A stretch of DNA of 40,413 nucleotides. Origin: a virus. Within the stretch, counting starts at the first letter, position 1. Each line of letters begins with the position of its first letter. Positions 26,701-33,848 of this stretch are shown here, piece after piece. Under the pieces are notes generated by a model. That model searched no databases, was not told the origin of the DNA, and worked only from the letters and a program-made list of their open reading frames with translations. A program made the translations under genes and the position numbers. The stretch covers positions 1-40,413 of IMG/VR virus record IMGVR_UViG_3300042475_004210, one strand, 5' to 3'.

Positions 26701-28490
26701 AAAGTTTCGCAACATTCACTACTTGCTTTAGTATTATATACTTTTATATCATTTGCAGTGCTTGTGTTTAATGTTGATACATCACTATTTGCTAACCATG
26801 CTGCCTCTATAGGGTTTCCGGTTCTTTTATCTATCTTGTAAATTATGTCAGCTTCATCAGCATTGGTTCCAGCAACTGCTCCCCTAAAGCCTTCTTGAAC
26901 ATTTACCATTTTTAATTCAATAGGGTCACAAAAATCATCAGTTACTGTGATAGGAATATTTTGATTTTCATCATCAATTTTTGTTAAAGGCCATAATACA
27001 TTTGTTACCCCTGCCTTTATGGGTATTTCGGTTTCATGAAATCTATATAAATATGCTGCTTCTGTTTTAGAAGAATAGATGGGTTGAAAATCGTAAGTGT
27101 GTTTTTGTTTAATAATCACATCTGCATCTAATGCATTTTGTGCTGGCAATGCCCCACTTTTATAAAAATTAGTAGAATTTAAATAAACTGGCTGACTAGA
27201 AAGTACTGGGAGTCTTAATGTATAATATTTCTCTAATATCAAATTTTTTTCTTTATCTGATAAGAAATAAAAATATTTATTAGAATCATCATTTAAAGAA
27301 AAGCCTCTCCATTGATTAGTGTTTTTGGTTAAATTAAAACCAACATACGGCCATAAAAATTGTCTTTTTTCTCCTGAATCAATGTTCACAGTGATTCTAT
27401 GTTTACTAAATTCCATTCTTGGACCTAGCAACCAAGCACCTTCTATATAACCTTTTTTATCTGTGAGGATAATATCAGAAGTTCTAAAATCTCCAGTACC
27501 AGTAGCTCCATTTTTTACAAGATCACTACTGTTTATATTAATTGGAAAATATATGTTATCTATAGGATCTGATTTATAAATTTTTGCACCACTAGGCCAA
27601 TAAAACCAATTGTTTCCAACTTCTAAATTTAAATTTGCCGTATAATCTGAAGAAAATGCATTAAAATTTTTAATAGCAGTCAATGCATATAAATCATTAC
27701 CCATGTATTTTTCATTTGCTACAATAGTATTAATTGCATTTAAATATCCATTTAAATCCATTTCAGACTCGTCTAAAGCTGGATTATTAGTATCTAAAAA
27801 ATCAAAAAATATTTTAGATAAAGGAGTGGAAGCTGCTCTTTCTTTTAAAGAAGATGTCAGCATTCCTAAAATCTGGTTTTCATTTAAATTTCCTTGATAA
27901 GGAAATTGATTTGATAAAGTTTTAGGAGATACGTTTCGTGCTGGATTACCGGGCCAGACATCAGAATAATTTGAATTATCGTATAATTCTTCAACCTCTA
28001 TAAAAAAAGACTTGTTTGAATTATTAAGGTCGGGTAACAGTCCAGATAATTGTTTATAAGGTACAGGTGCAATTCTGTCTTTACTAGTAAAGCATCTTAA
28101 AACATATTCATATAATAATGTTTCGATTCCTTTATTGGACGAATTTAAATTGTATTTTAATTTTGATTTTTTAACTGATTGTCTTTTTTCGTTAAAATCT
28201 TTGACAAGCTCTTTGATTTTGGTAACAAAGTATGGTAAAGAATTTATTAATTCTTCTCTATTACCAAAATTTATATTACTTAAAAAACGATCACGTTTTT
28301 CATCACCAAATACAAAATTTAAATCTCTTAATAGTTGTATGTAGTCTGCTCTTAAATTTACATTTGGATTTTGTTGTTTTTTATACCAATTTACCAAATA
28401 TTTTGAATAGCCAGCAAAATCTTCTGTGGCAGATAAGCCATTTTTTGCTAACCAATCATTGTATGATAATGGTTTAAATTCATCAGACAT
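23787..28490 (-). CDS. Giant structural protein with intact VWA (MIDAS) domain
   Basis: The product has 1567 residues and is the largest gene here. The centre (about 800-1010) is a von Willebrand factor A domain with a complete metal-ion-dependent adhesion site: DLSNS (807-811, D-x-S-x-S), a Thr in RTNIVDALRLAE (about 867) and ISDGDE (Asp942). The N-terminal 800 residues and the C-terminal 550 residues match nothing I recognise. They are rich in aromatic residues and Asn, like virion structural proteins. There is no signal peptide or membrane segment. Lying between the portal gene and structural genes with 9-20 nt gaps, it is probably a late virion component, perhaps of tail, baseplate or fibre, with a metal-dependent binding face. 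Confidence 0.8.
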   Translation of the reverse strand: MSDEFKPLSYNDWLAKNGLSATEDFAGYSKYLVNWYKKQQNPNVNLRADYIQLLRDLNFVFGDEKRDRFLSNINFGNREELINSLPYFVTKIKELVKDFNEKRQSVKKSKLKYNLNSSNKGIETLLYEYVLRCFTSKDRIAPVPYKQLSGLLPDLNNSNKSFFIEVEELYDNSNYSDVWPGNPARNVSPKTLSNQFPYQGNLNENQILGMLTSSLKERAASTPLSKIFFDFLDTNNPALDESEMDLNGYLNAINTIVANEKYMGNDLYALTAIKNFNAFSSDYTANLNLEVGNNWFYWPSGAKIYKSDPIDNIYFPININSSDLVKNGATGTGDFRTSDIILTDKKGYIEGAWLLGPRMEFSKHRITVNIDSGEKRQFLWPYVGFNLTKNTNQWRGFSLNDDSNKYFYFLSDKEKNLILEKYYTLRLPVLSSQPVYLNSTNFYKSGALPAQNALDADVIIKQKHTYDFQPIYSSKTEAAYLYRFHETEIPIKAGVTNVLWPLTKIDDENQNIPITVTDDFCDPIELKMVNVQEGFRGAVAGTNADEADIIYKIDKRTGNPIEAAWLANSDVSTLNTSTANDIKVYNTKASSECCETLLVGSNQDGIFTHIKSGQRISFVWGDKDTFADEVFNYSSHKENCPYEKLKTNYYSDQDYNNPRPIAEKTEPWKDCTCKATLYSPIGHKGNSFDQYDGITDLLYADPQGTGEDFDLNTWKDTRCLGYKSSPQFSFFKLDNNAPDVIGFWNGQWRTSNGGRMVLKTGRRYTYYRTHFKRLGNDGPMIVLDYQYKDPIGFCLNSTPVDMILCVDLSNSQKYNLDITRDIVQKIVEGQPDNVHIGIVAFDSRQFRCSYLSRYPDLGNFLDQLFAFDDSNFYAYRTNIVDALRLAEFLLTTTITENNKRSIITWNKICRDVNATIVDAQRKAIFNQPRLNEVDKKIILISDGDETSEVAKGYGKTQAEANRVSEGKLALIPYVNSLKAKKYPLINSPQQTVGFTFQCIDIGPLSMINNTMERIASNTNLYFNLQKYLITNDTTDVTRIIKNIIYNTVNCYDVYSRWKKLIRSNTDGSWVESNEETDMVLRPGDNLVYLHRETINYISPLREYANFSIPSKSFNIKIPLRGWDYAKNRYVNDPVVTYRGGKPFWGKVYVDVDNTNNFQKEFMYMGGHVRWFDEYLPITQPEVSTMILNYGDFVEYIRKTPERLKLSDVFDFVEYKTNYQWNKLEFSKQFSNLERFFKSDRLEYVATPTSVKSDMVIEGFYEFKPARYNYYARKRFTFEQDLQLIYKCRPTYVDILTGKVLEAQYPYANLDNINFPTTPLIPYTNNFITKKSVGGYLLPNNLGVPYFSPYGYNFEIDEEKIALFESQKREMIFLDPEKYGPINRNLTNIDNLAPTKVESIDNRWMMIPYGSGETAGVITNTKNFQKFTAYQSEYEILGVNNYGVSRPTDNFQFYNQNRQWIGGGTTERGEVTEKMYLDRRAKFLANLGIMTKWRMDLFGNNYALYKSKSDANLLETDNSDVNYNDIDASREKLSTDDWPRTQLFPENYENIAYNSKAIDYLDFIVEEE

Positions 28491-28499
28491 TTTGAAAAA

Positions 28500-29471
28500 T
28501 TAAATAAAGAAACCTTCTAACCACATTCCAACAGAAAACTCCCATGTTGGTCCTCTTGCTACATTACCAACACCAACTCTCCAGTCAAAACTTCTGTTTG
28601 TTTTATTAAACTGTACAATAGTTGTAGTCGTATCTTCACCTTCCCATGCTGCACCAGATCCACCCGATGGATCTATATCAATTTTAGTTACCCAATCATT
28701 TGCACCAGATGATTTTACCTGTACATAATGTGGGACATTTCCAGCAGAGTTTGTGTTTAACCTTATTCTTATAAAAGCTAATCCTTTTTCAGATGCATTT
28801 AAGGAGTCTCTAACATTTTGTGGCAATGCATTGATTTGATCTGTTAAATTTAAAGTCTGTGTTGGTGTAGTCCATGCACCCGTCAAAGTTCTTCCGGGCC
28901 ACAAAGCACCGGGCTGAGATCTTTGTTTAGACCATACATTTAAAATATTCGGGTTTATGTCTGGATTGTTCGGTCTAGCAGGAACAAAAAAGTAATGATG
29001 AGCCATAGGTTGTATAATAACCCTTGTAGGATTATCATGTACGGTTTCAATACCTTTAGTACCTGAAATATTTTTAAATCTTAAATCGTCATTTGTATTT
29101 TTTCCTATGAAAAGTCCTGCTCTGTTAGCTATATTAGATTCTGCATTTCGGGCATTTACGAGTGCATTTATAGTAATATTATCTGCACTTTGGACCAAAG
29201 AAATATCACTTCCAGCTTTCAGTCTTCTTAAATTTAAAACCGATGCTTGTGTTTGGTTATTTGTTGTTGTGGATGCTAAAATTTCAGCTTCATTTTCATC
29301 TAAACCAGCATTTACAGCTTCTGTTTTTAATTTTAAAATAAATTTTGCATCAACTTTTCTTGTAGCCCAAGTATTTTGTCCAGTTTTTTCGGCTATGATA
29401 AAATAATCACCAACATCTATATCATTTTTTGGAAGATCTGGTAATTCTGAAATTTTTAATCCTTGACTCAT
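28500..29471 (-). CDS. Structural/fibre protein
   Basis: The product has 323 residues. The N-terminus MSQGLKISELPDLPKND followed by DYFIIAEKTG is the kind of attachment segment found on phage fibres (compare MADLRISQLNQ at 12212). The middle has Asn/Thr-rich repeats (VLNLRRLKAGSDISLVQSADNITINA, about 79-104), and the C-terminal half is beta-rich and aromatic (HHYFFVPARP ... WEFSVGMWLEGFFI). No specific family is recognised. It lies 9 nt upstream of the VWA gene in the same unit. A late-like octamer ends 7 nt before the start. Confidence 0.65.
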   Translation of the reverse strand: MSQGLKISELPDLPKNDIDVGDYFIIAEKTGQNTWATRKVDAKFILKLKTEAVNAGLDENEAEILASTTTNNQTQASVLNLRRLKAGSDISLVQSADNITINALVNARNAESNIANRAGLFIGKNTNDDLRFKNISGTKGIETVHDNPTRVIIQPMAHHYFFVPARPNNPDINPNILNVWSKQRSQPGALWPGRTLTGAWTTPTQTLNLTDQINALPQNVRDSLNASEKGLAFIRIRLNTNSAGNVPHYVQVKSSGANDWVTKIDIDPSGGSGAAWEGEDTTTTIVQFNKTNRSFDWRVGVGNVARGPTWEFSVGMWLEGFFI

Positions 29472-29478
29472 ATGTTAT

Positions 29479-29486
29479 TATTTATT
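29479..29486 (-). promoter_or_regulatory. Late-promoter-like octamer
   Basis: The minus strand reads AATAAATA, 7 nt before the ATG at 29471. Confidence 0.5.
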
Positions 29487-29488
29487 AT

Positions 29489-29809
29489 TTAAGCTAAACT
29501 TAAAGTAAAGTTTTTATTACTAAGATTTTTATTAGGTGAATTTTCAGTAGTAATGTAATCTTTGATAACTGTTCCTCCAGAAGAATCTTTTCCGGTTACT
29601 TCGGTTTCTAGTCTAATAAAACCAATTTCGTCTTCGTTTAATTCTTCTCTTAATGTTGTATTTGGTGTAAAGTTTCTTTCAAATTGTTCAGGTGAAATAT
29701 ATCCACCATAAGGACAATTTTTGTTTACCAAGGCTATAGGAAATCTTCCTTTATAAATTCTATTATTATAAAGATATTCTTGGGCAATGTATTGTTGTGT
29801 ATCAACCAT
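29489..29809 (-). CDS. Small structural protein of unknown function
   Basis: The product has 106 residues. It begins MVDTQQYIAQEYLYNNRIYKG, contains CPYGGYISPEQFERNF and ends with a Ser/Asn-rich strand region. No family is recognised. It is the first gene of the minus-strand structural unit that runs through the VWA protein to gp20, and it is divergent from the plus-strand gene at 29847. Confidence 0.6.
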   Translation of the reverse strand: MVDTQQYIAQEYLYNNRIYKGRFPIALVNKNCPYGGYISPEQFERNFTPNTTLREELNEDEIGFIRLETEVTGKDSSGGTVIKDYITTENSPNKNLSNKNFTLSLA

Positions 29810-29832
29810 TCTCTAATAATTATCCTTAAGAT

Positions 29833-29840
29833 ACTAAATA
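29833..29840 (+). promoter_or_regulatory. Late-promoter-like octamer
   Basis: ACTAAATA lies 6 nt before the ATG at 29847. Confidence 0.45.
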
Positions 29841-29846
29841 TACTAT

Positions 29847-30674
29847 ATGAATAAATTCGATTCAGTAATTCAAGAAGCTCTTGGAGATATTTTCGATGCA
29901 GCAAAAGGAGCATACAATTTTAATCTAACAAGACTTCCAGATTTCATGAAAAAATTTCAAAATAATAAAGATGTAAAAACTCAGCTTCCAAAAAATTTAG
30001 AACAGAAAAAGTTTGAATTGAAATTTGTAACAAGCGATATGGCTAATAAAGCTTTACAAGAAAGCAAAACGCCGCAAAGCACTTCAACAACAACAAAAGA
30101 AACTTCAACAGCCAGAATATTTTCCCCTACAGCAGTAATAATGGAAAAAGTTGGAACCCTTGAAGGTCTTGTAGGTGAAATTGTAGATATTCAACAAAAT
30201 CCTCTTTTAAATTTGTTTAATAACCAATTAAATCAGATAGTAAATCAGGACGAAAATAAAAAAAATGATATTGATGTTAAAAGAATTATTTCACAGACTG
30301 GAACATTTTGGGTACAATTAACAGACCCAAGACCAAATAATGAATCTTTCGATAATATAATAAATTATCAAAGCCAAATTATCAATGAAGAAATTTATCC
30401 AGACTTACAGTATGCAACTTGGTTTATTTTTGAAACTGATAATTCAACTTATTTGCACAAATTCAAAATTACAAAAACAGAAAATGCTCCAGATATTAAG
30501 TTAGGAAAAGCCTTTAGACTAGATAATAACAGAGGAAAACCAACAGGACTTATCCAAGTTGGACAAGGAACTTTATACCCAAGGTGGTATTTTTTAAATG
30601 ATTTAATAGAGAAAAAAGGTCCTACAGGAATTAAAGAACCAGAAAACTACACTGGTGATATAAAAATTTCTTGA
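29847..30674 (+). CDS. Unknown protein with capsid-targeting-like N-terminus
   Basis: The product has 275 residues. It starts MNKFDSVIQEALGDIFDAA, with a V-I-Q-E/A site like that at the start of the protein at 3287-4207. A Lys/Gln/Thr-rich segment follows (about 45-90, including a Ser/Thr run), then a folded C-terminal domain (about 95-275). That domain has the landmarks TGTFWVQLTDPRPNNESFDNI, ATWFIFETDNSTYLHKF and LYPRWYFLND. No family is recognised. Late-type expression and the tag suggest a protein packaged in the head and cut by gp21. Confidence 0.65.
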   Translation: MNKFDSVIQEALGDIFDAAKGAYNFNLTRLPDFMKKFQNNKDVKTQLPKNLEQKKFELKFVTSDMANKALQESKTPQSTSTTTKETSTARIFSPTAVIMEKVGTLEGLVGEIVDIQQNPLLNLFNNQLNQIVNQDENKKNDIDVKRIISQTGTFWVQLTDPRPNNESFDNIINYQSQIINEEIYPDLQYATWFIFETDNSTYLHKFKITKTENAPDIKLGKAFRLDNNRGKPTGLIQVGQGTLYPRWYFLNDLIEKKGPTGIKEPENYTGDIKIS

Positions 30675-30699
30675 CCTTACAAGTAATTCCCTATAGTCT
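30671..30699 (+). promoter_or_regulatory. Sigma70-type promoter with TTACAAGTAA element, for the lipoprotein gene
   Basis: TTGACC (30671-30676) is followed directly by TTACAAGTAA (30677-30686). A -10 can be drawn as TAGTCT (17-bp spacer, 30694-30699) or TATAGT (15 bp). It closely resembles the promoter at 37598. A GTGGAG stretch abuts the start codon, too close for normal Shine-Dalgarno spacing. Confidence 0.6.
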
Positions 30700-30707
30700 G
30701 GTGGAGT

Positions 30708-30935
30708 ATGAAAAACATATTCCATATTGTGCTAACCGTAGGTTGTGTGCTGTCTTCTGGCTGTGCATATCATACGACCAGATCTTACTCAACTAACAAC
30801 GGCAATGGTCAAACGTATGTAACACCATCAGGTTATCCTCCTGTTGAGTCTGCACATTACAGAGTAATTCCCAGATATCCTGATTATCCCCCCTATCGGA
30901 GAGATTCTCTGGCTCTGTATAGAATCGACAACTAA
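30708..30935 (+). CDS. Small predicted lipoprotein
   Basis: The product has 75 residues. The N-terminus MKNIFHIVLTVGCVLSSGC is a short signal peptide ending in a near-lipobox (L-S-S-G-C, with Cys19 as lipidation site; Ser at -3 is not ideal). The mature part is short, polar and Pro/Tyr-rich (RYPDYPPYRRD). That shape is seen in phage outer-membrane lipoproteins: o-spanins (Rz1) for lysis, or superinfection-exclusion lipoproteins. No partner i-spanin is adjacent, so the role stays open. It has its own early-type promoter and is flanked by late-type genes. Confidence 0.65.
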   Translation: MKNIFHIVLTVGCVLSSGCAYHTTRSYSTNNGNGQTYVTPSGYPPVESAHYRVIPRYPDYPPYRRDSLALYRIDN

Positions 30936-30954
30936 AAATTACATTTTTACTCTT

Positions 30955-30982
30955 ACTTATGTATAAGTATTAATACATAAGT
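30955..30982 (+). repeat. 10-bp inverted repeat with embedded late octamer, ending at a start codon
   Basis: ACTTATGTAT (30955-30964) and ATACATAAGT (30973-30982) are perfect inverted repeats with an 8-nt loop. The TATAAGTA octamer is at 30962-30969 within it. The ATG at 30983 follows immediately. It may combine a promoter with an operator or a start-proximal hairpin. Confidence 0.7.
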
Positions 30983-32020
30983 ATGAGAAATAATGATGAT
31001 TTGCTCTTGGAACAATTATACCAAGAGGGGATTTGGGACAGATTAAAAGGTCAGGGTGCTGGTATCAAACAAGGTGCTGGTACACTGATGAAAAATATTG
31101 GAGGAAAGCTTACAGGCGATACGGCTGATCGTCCAAGTGCAAGAACAGAGTACGCAAAAGCCCAACAAGGTTCCTTACTAAAATCCTTTGTTCAGAAAGT
31201 CCAACAAGAAATTGCTGATTTCAAAAATGATTTGAAACTTTTTAAAGTAGATCCCAATCCCGATACGCTTCAAAAAGATTTTCCAATTATAGCACAAAGA
31301 TTAAAAGAAATAGAAAATCTTGAGAAATTTTTAACTAATCCCACACAAACTTCAACAACCACACCGGAAGTAAAAACAACTTCACAACCAGAACCAACTA
31401 GTGAACCGACACCAGAAACTTCCAAACCAACAACTAATGTACAAGGTTATCTTGATATAAAAGGTGCAGCAGATTATTTAAAAATATCTGAAACAGAATT
31501 ACAGAATAAAGCAGCAACAGGTAAGATCAAATCTACTATTGTAAGCGGCAAACCTTTATTTAGAAAAGAAGATTTAGATAACTCAAATAAAACACCAGAA
31601 CCAACTCAACAAAAAACTGAAGAAGTTCCACAACAAAAAACACAAGAACAACCAAAAAAACCTAAAGGTGAAATTACACCTGTAAGAGGTACATCAAAAA
31701 CAGCAATAGAATCCCCAAAGAAAAATGATACTGTTGAACATGGTATTTTCAAATATGTGTATGATGGTAAAAATTGGGTAGTTTTATCCAGTAAAAAAGG
31801 AAAAACAAAAAAAGCAGAAATAATTAAAAATCCTAATTTGATAGAAACACTAAACCAAAAATGGTCTAAACAAAAAAACGCCCCAGTTAAAACAACTAAA
31901 AAACCATCTGGAGTGACAAGAACAGAAACTAAAGTCGGGCCAACTAAAACAAGGTATTCATATAAAAACGAATCATATAATCCCTTTAATGAATTTTTGA
32001 AAGAATGTAATTTATTATGA
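30983..32020 (+). CDS. Tagged protein with an excisionase/MerR-like helix-turn-helix domain; putative packaged DNA-binding protein
   Basis: The product has 345 residues. The start MRNNDDLLLEQLYQEGIWD belongs to the shared tag family (D-D ... L-L-E). Residues 20-120 are charged helices. Two Pro/Thr/Gln/Lys-rich linkers (about 120-155 and 200-235) flank a compact domain at 156-199. Its pattern GYLDIKGAADYLKISETEL ... GKIKS ... GKPLFRKEDLD is the HTH_17 (excisionase/MerR-like) winged-helix fold. The C-terminal part is basic and ends YNPFNEFLKECNLL. The next gene starts within its stop codon (ATGA). A DNA-binding domain on a putative head-internal protein suggests action on DNA during packaging or soon after injection (inference). 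Confidence 0.65.
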   Translation: MRNNDDLLLEQLYQEGIWDRLKGQGAGIKQGAGTLMKNIGGKLTGDTADRPSARTEYAKAQQGSLLKSFVQKVQQEIADFKNDLKLFKVDPNPDTLQKDFPIIAQRLKEIENLEKFLTNPTQTSTTTPEVKTTSQPEPTSEPTPETSKPTTNVQGYLDIKGAADYLKISETELQNKAATGKIKSTIVSGKPLFRKEDLDNSNKTPEPTQQKTEEVPQQKTQEQPKKPKGEITPVRGTSKTAIESPKKNDTVEHGIFKYVYDGKNWVVLSSKKGKTKKAEIIKNPNLIETLNQKWSKQKNAPVKTTKKPSGVTRTETKVGPTKTRYSYKNESYNPFNEFLKECNLL

Positions 32021-33297
32021 ACAAGACAGAAGAATTTAAATCATTACAAGAAATTTATTTTAAACGAGTTCTTTTAAAAGAGGAAGTTGAAAATAGTTTA
32101 CCTACAGATCTCGAACAAAAAATAGAAGATAATGTAGACGAATTAAAAAAGGCCATAGAAAATTTAGAGGCTGAATTACTTGCACAAGAAAAATATAGAG
32201 AGTTAATCAATAAATTTTTTGACGAAATTAAAAAATCTCCTAAAGATTTTACTGACCAAAAAGAAATAGAACAGTCTTTTTCACAAGAAGAAATCAAAGA
32301 AGAGTCTTATGTTGAGGAAAAATTAGGTTCTAGAATTGCTTCTAATGTTTCTGGATGGAAAAGATTTGCTATGGGAGAAAAAACACCCACAGGAGAAAGC
32401 AATGTTCAATCACAAAGAGTGAACAAAAGATTTGAGATATTCCAAAAGAAAGTTGGTTCACACCTAAAAGAACTTCAGAGGGACTTAGGAACAACTTCCG
32501 GTGCTGATGATTCGGTAAAAAAACAAATTGATGGAATGATCGCAAAATTAGAATCAGAGTATTCAATTAAACCAACAGAATCTAAATTAAGTGATATTAG
32601 ACATTCGATTGGAAGAGGAGTAGAGTTCGTTGGTAAGGCTGCACCATTATTGGCTTTAGGTGCTGCTGCTGGTGGAGCATTAGCATCAATTGCTGGCATA
32701 GCTGGTATTCCTGCAACAATGTTAAAAGCTGCAACTGCTGGTGCATTAAGAAAAGCAGCAACAGATGTTTTAAATGGAGAAAGACCTGATCCAAAGAAAG
32801 TCGCTAAACAAGCAGCTATTCTTGCTGTAGCTGCACCTATATTAGGGGTTAGTATTGATTATCTTTCCAAATATATTAATGGTCTAGAAAGTGAGATGGG
32901 ACTGACAGCTAATGAACCCAGTGCTGAGTTGATCGATCAACCCGTAGATGCAGGGTTAAATCCTGATTCTTATTTCGAAAGATACCATGAAACACCATTT
33001 AATCCAGAATCTCCACTTGATGTAGCTAAAAACAAATTTGATTCAGCTTTATTTGAAAAAGGAATTAATGGTCAGGGTGACTGGTCTAATGGACCCTCAC
33101 CAGCATTTGTTAATGCTGCTAAAAATCTAGATTTAAGTCCTGAACAATACGCGAAAGCTGCTGAAAAATTAAGCAGTATATCCGATGAACAAATGAAGCC
33201 TGTTATGAATTTTATTGATGGGAATATCCGTGGAGCCGCTAACACAGGCGAAGCTCAGAAATGGGCTGCTGCTTTTATCAAAGAATTACTTAAATAA
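32017..33297 (+). CDS. Putative internal/ejection protein with two hydrophobic segments
   Basis: The product has 426 residues. Its start (MNKTEEFKSLQEIYFKRVLLKEEV) carries L-K-E sites like the other tagged proteins. Residues 30-190 are charged coiled-coil-like helices. An Ala/Gly-rich hydrophobic stretch (about 208-233, APLLALGAAAGGALASIAG) and a second one (about 266-282) could span or insert into a membrane, separated by a basic loop. The C-terminal 140 residues are soluble and polar. It is coupled (ATGA) to the helix-turn-helix protein. This architecture fits virion proteins that leave the head with the DNA, but no specific family is recognised. Confidence 0.62.
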   Translation: MNKTEEFKSLQEIYFKRVLLKEEVENSLPTDLEQKIEDNVDELKKAIENLEAELLAQEKYRELINKFFDEIKKSPKDFTDQKEIEQSFSQEEIKEESYVEEKLGSRIASNVSGWKRFAMGEKTPTGESNVQSQRVNKRFEIFQKKVGSHLKELQRDLGTTSGADDSVKKQIDGMIAKLESEYSIKPTESKLSDIRHSIGRGVEFVGKAAPLLALGAAAGGALASIAGIAGIPATMLKAATAGALRKAATDVLNGERPDPKKVAKQAAILAVAAPILGVSIDYLSKYINGLESEMGLTANEPSAELIDQPVDAGLNPDSYFERYHETPFNPESPLDVAKNKFDSALFEKGINGQGDWSNGPSPAFVNAAKNLDLSPEQYAKAAEKLSSISDEQMKPVMNFIDGNIRGAANTGEAQKWAAAFIKELLK

Positions 33298-33300
33298 GGT

Positions 33301-33329
33301 TTGACAATACAAGTAAAAATAGCCATACT
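33301..33329 (+). promoter_or_regulatory. Sigma70-type promoter before the metzincin gene
   Basis: TTGACA (33301-33306), a 17-bp spacer beginning ATACAAGTAA, and CATACT (33324-33329). The expected transcription start coincides with the GTG start codon at 33336. Confidence 0.65.
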
Positions 33330-33335
33330 TGTTTT

Positions 33336-33848
33336 GTGAAATTATTGCTAATCATAGCTATAGGTGTTTTATTCTATTTTGAATTCAAAAGAGAAAAATC
33401 TCTTTTGATAGAATATTATTATGATGGTCCATATCCAGAAGAAATAGCCAGAGGTTTAGATTATTGGACCACAAATCGTTTGGCTTTTAAAAGAACAGAA
33501 TCAATTGATAGTGCATATTTGATAATTGAACATGCAGATCCAAGCCGAATTAAAAAACCGGATTGGGTTGCACAATATTCACCTAGAACAAAAACGGTTC
33601 TTTTAAATAAAGAATACGATCATGTATTGAAAGGAGAATATCTTTCAGGAGCAGTTGCACATGAAGCTGGACATATGTTAGGTCTAGGACACACTACGGA
33701 AGAAGGTTCTATAATGAATGATAAAATTTTATCTACAGCTAAACCATCAATGCTTGATAAATTAAAAGTTAATGATAAGATTAGCTATCTTTATTACAAA
33801 AGATTAATTGAAAACTTTCTGTTAAATGATACAACCGCTAACAATTAA
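33336..33848 (+). CDS. Membrane-anchored or secreted metzincin-type metalloprotease
   Basis: The product has 170 residues and starts at GTG. There is no in-frame ATG before the active site. Residues 1-16 are a hydrophobic signal or anchor (MKLLLIIAIGVLFYF). The zinc site is the full metzincin motif HEAGHMLGLGH (His109, Glu110, His113, His119), followed by a Met-turn SIMN (Met127), as in matrixin-like (M10) enzymes. The fold before it (IEYYYDGPYPEEIARGLDYW ... YLIIEHADP) also fits a small matrixin catalytic domain. No propeptide with a cysteine switch is seen. Substrate is unknown; the envelope location suggests host surface or periplasmic proteins. It heads a plus-strand operon with a DUF932-like gene and deaminases. 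Confidence 0.82.
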   Translation: MKLLLIIAIGVLFYFEFKREKSLLIEYYYDGPYPEEIARGLDYWTTNRLAFKRTESIDSAYLIIEHADPSRIKKPDWVAQYSPRTKTVLLNKEYDHVLKGEYLSGAVAHEAGHMLGLGHTTEEGSIMNDKILSTAKPSMLDKLKVNDKISYLYYKRLIENFLLNDTTANN

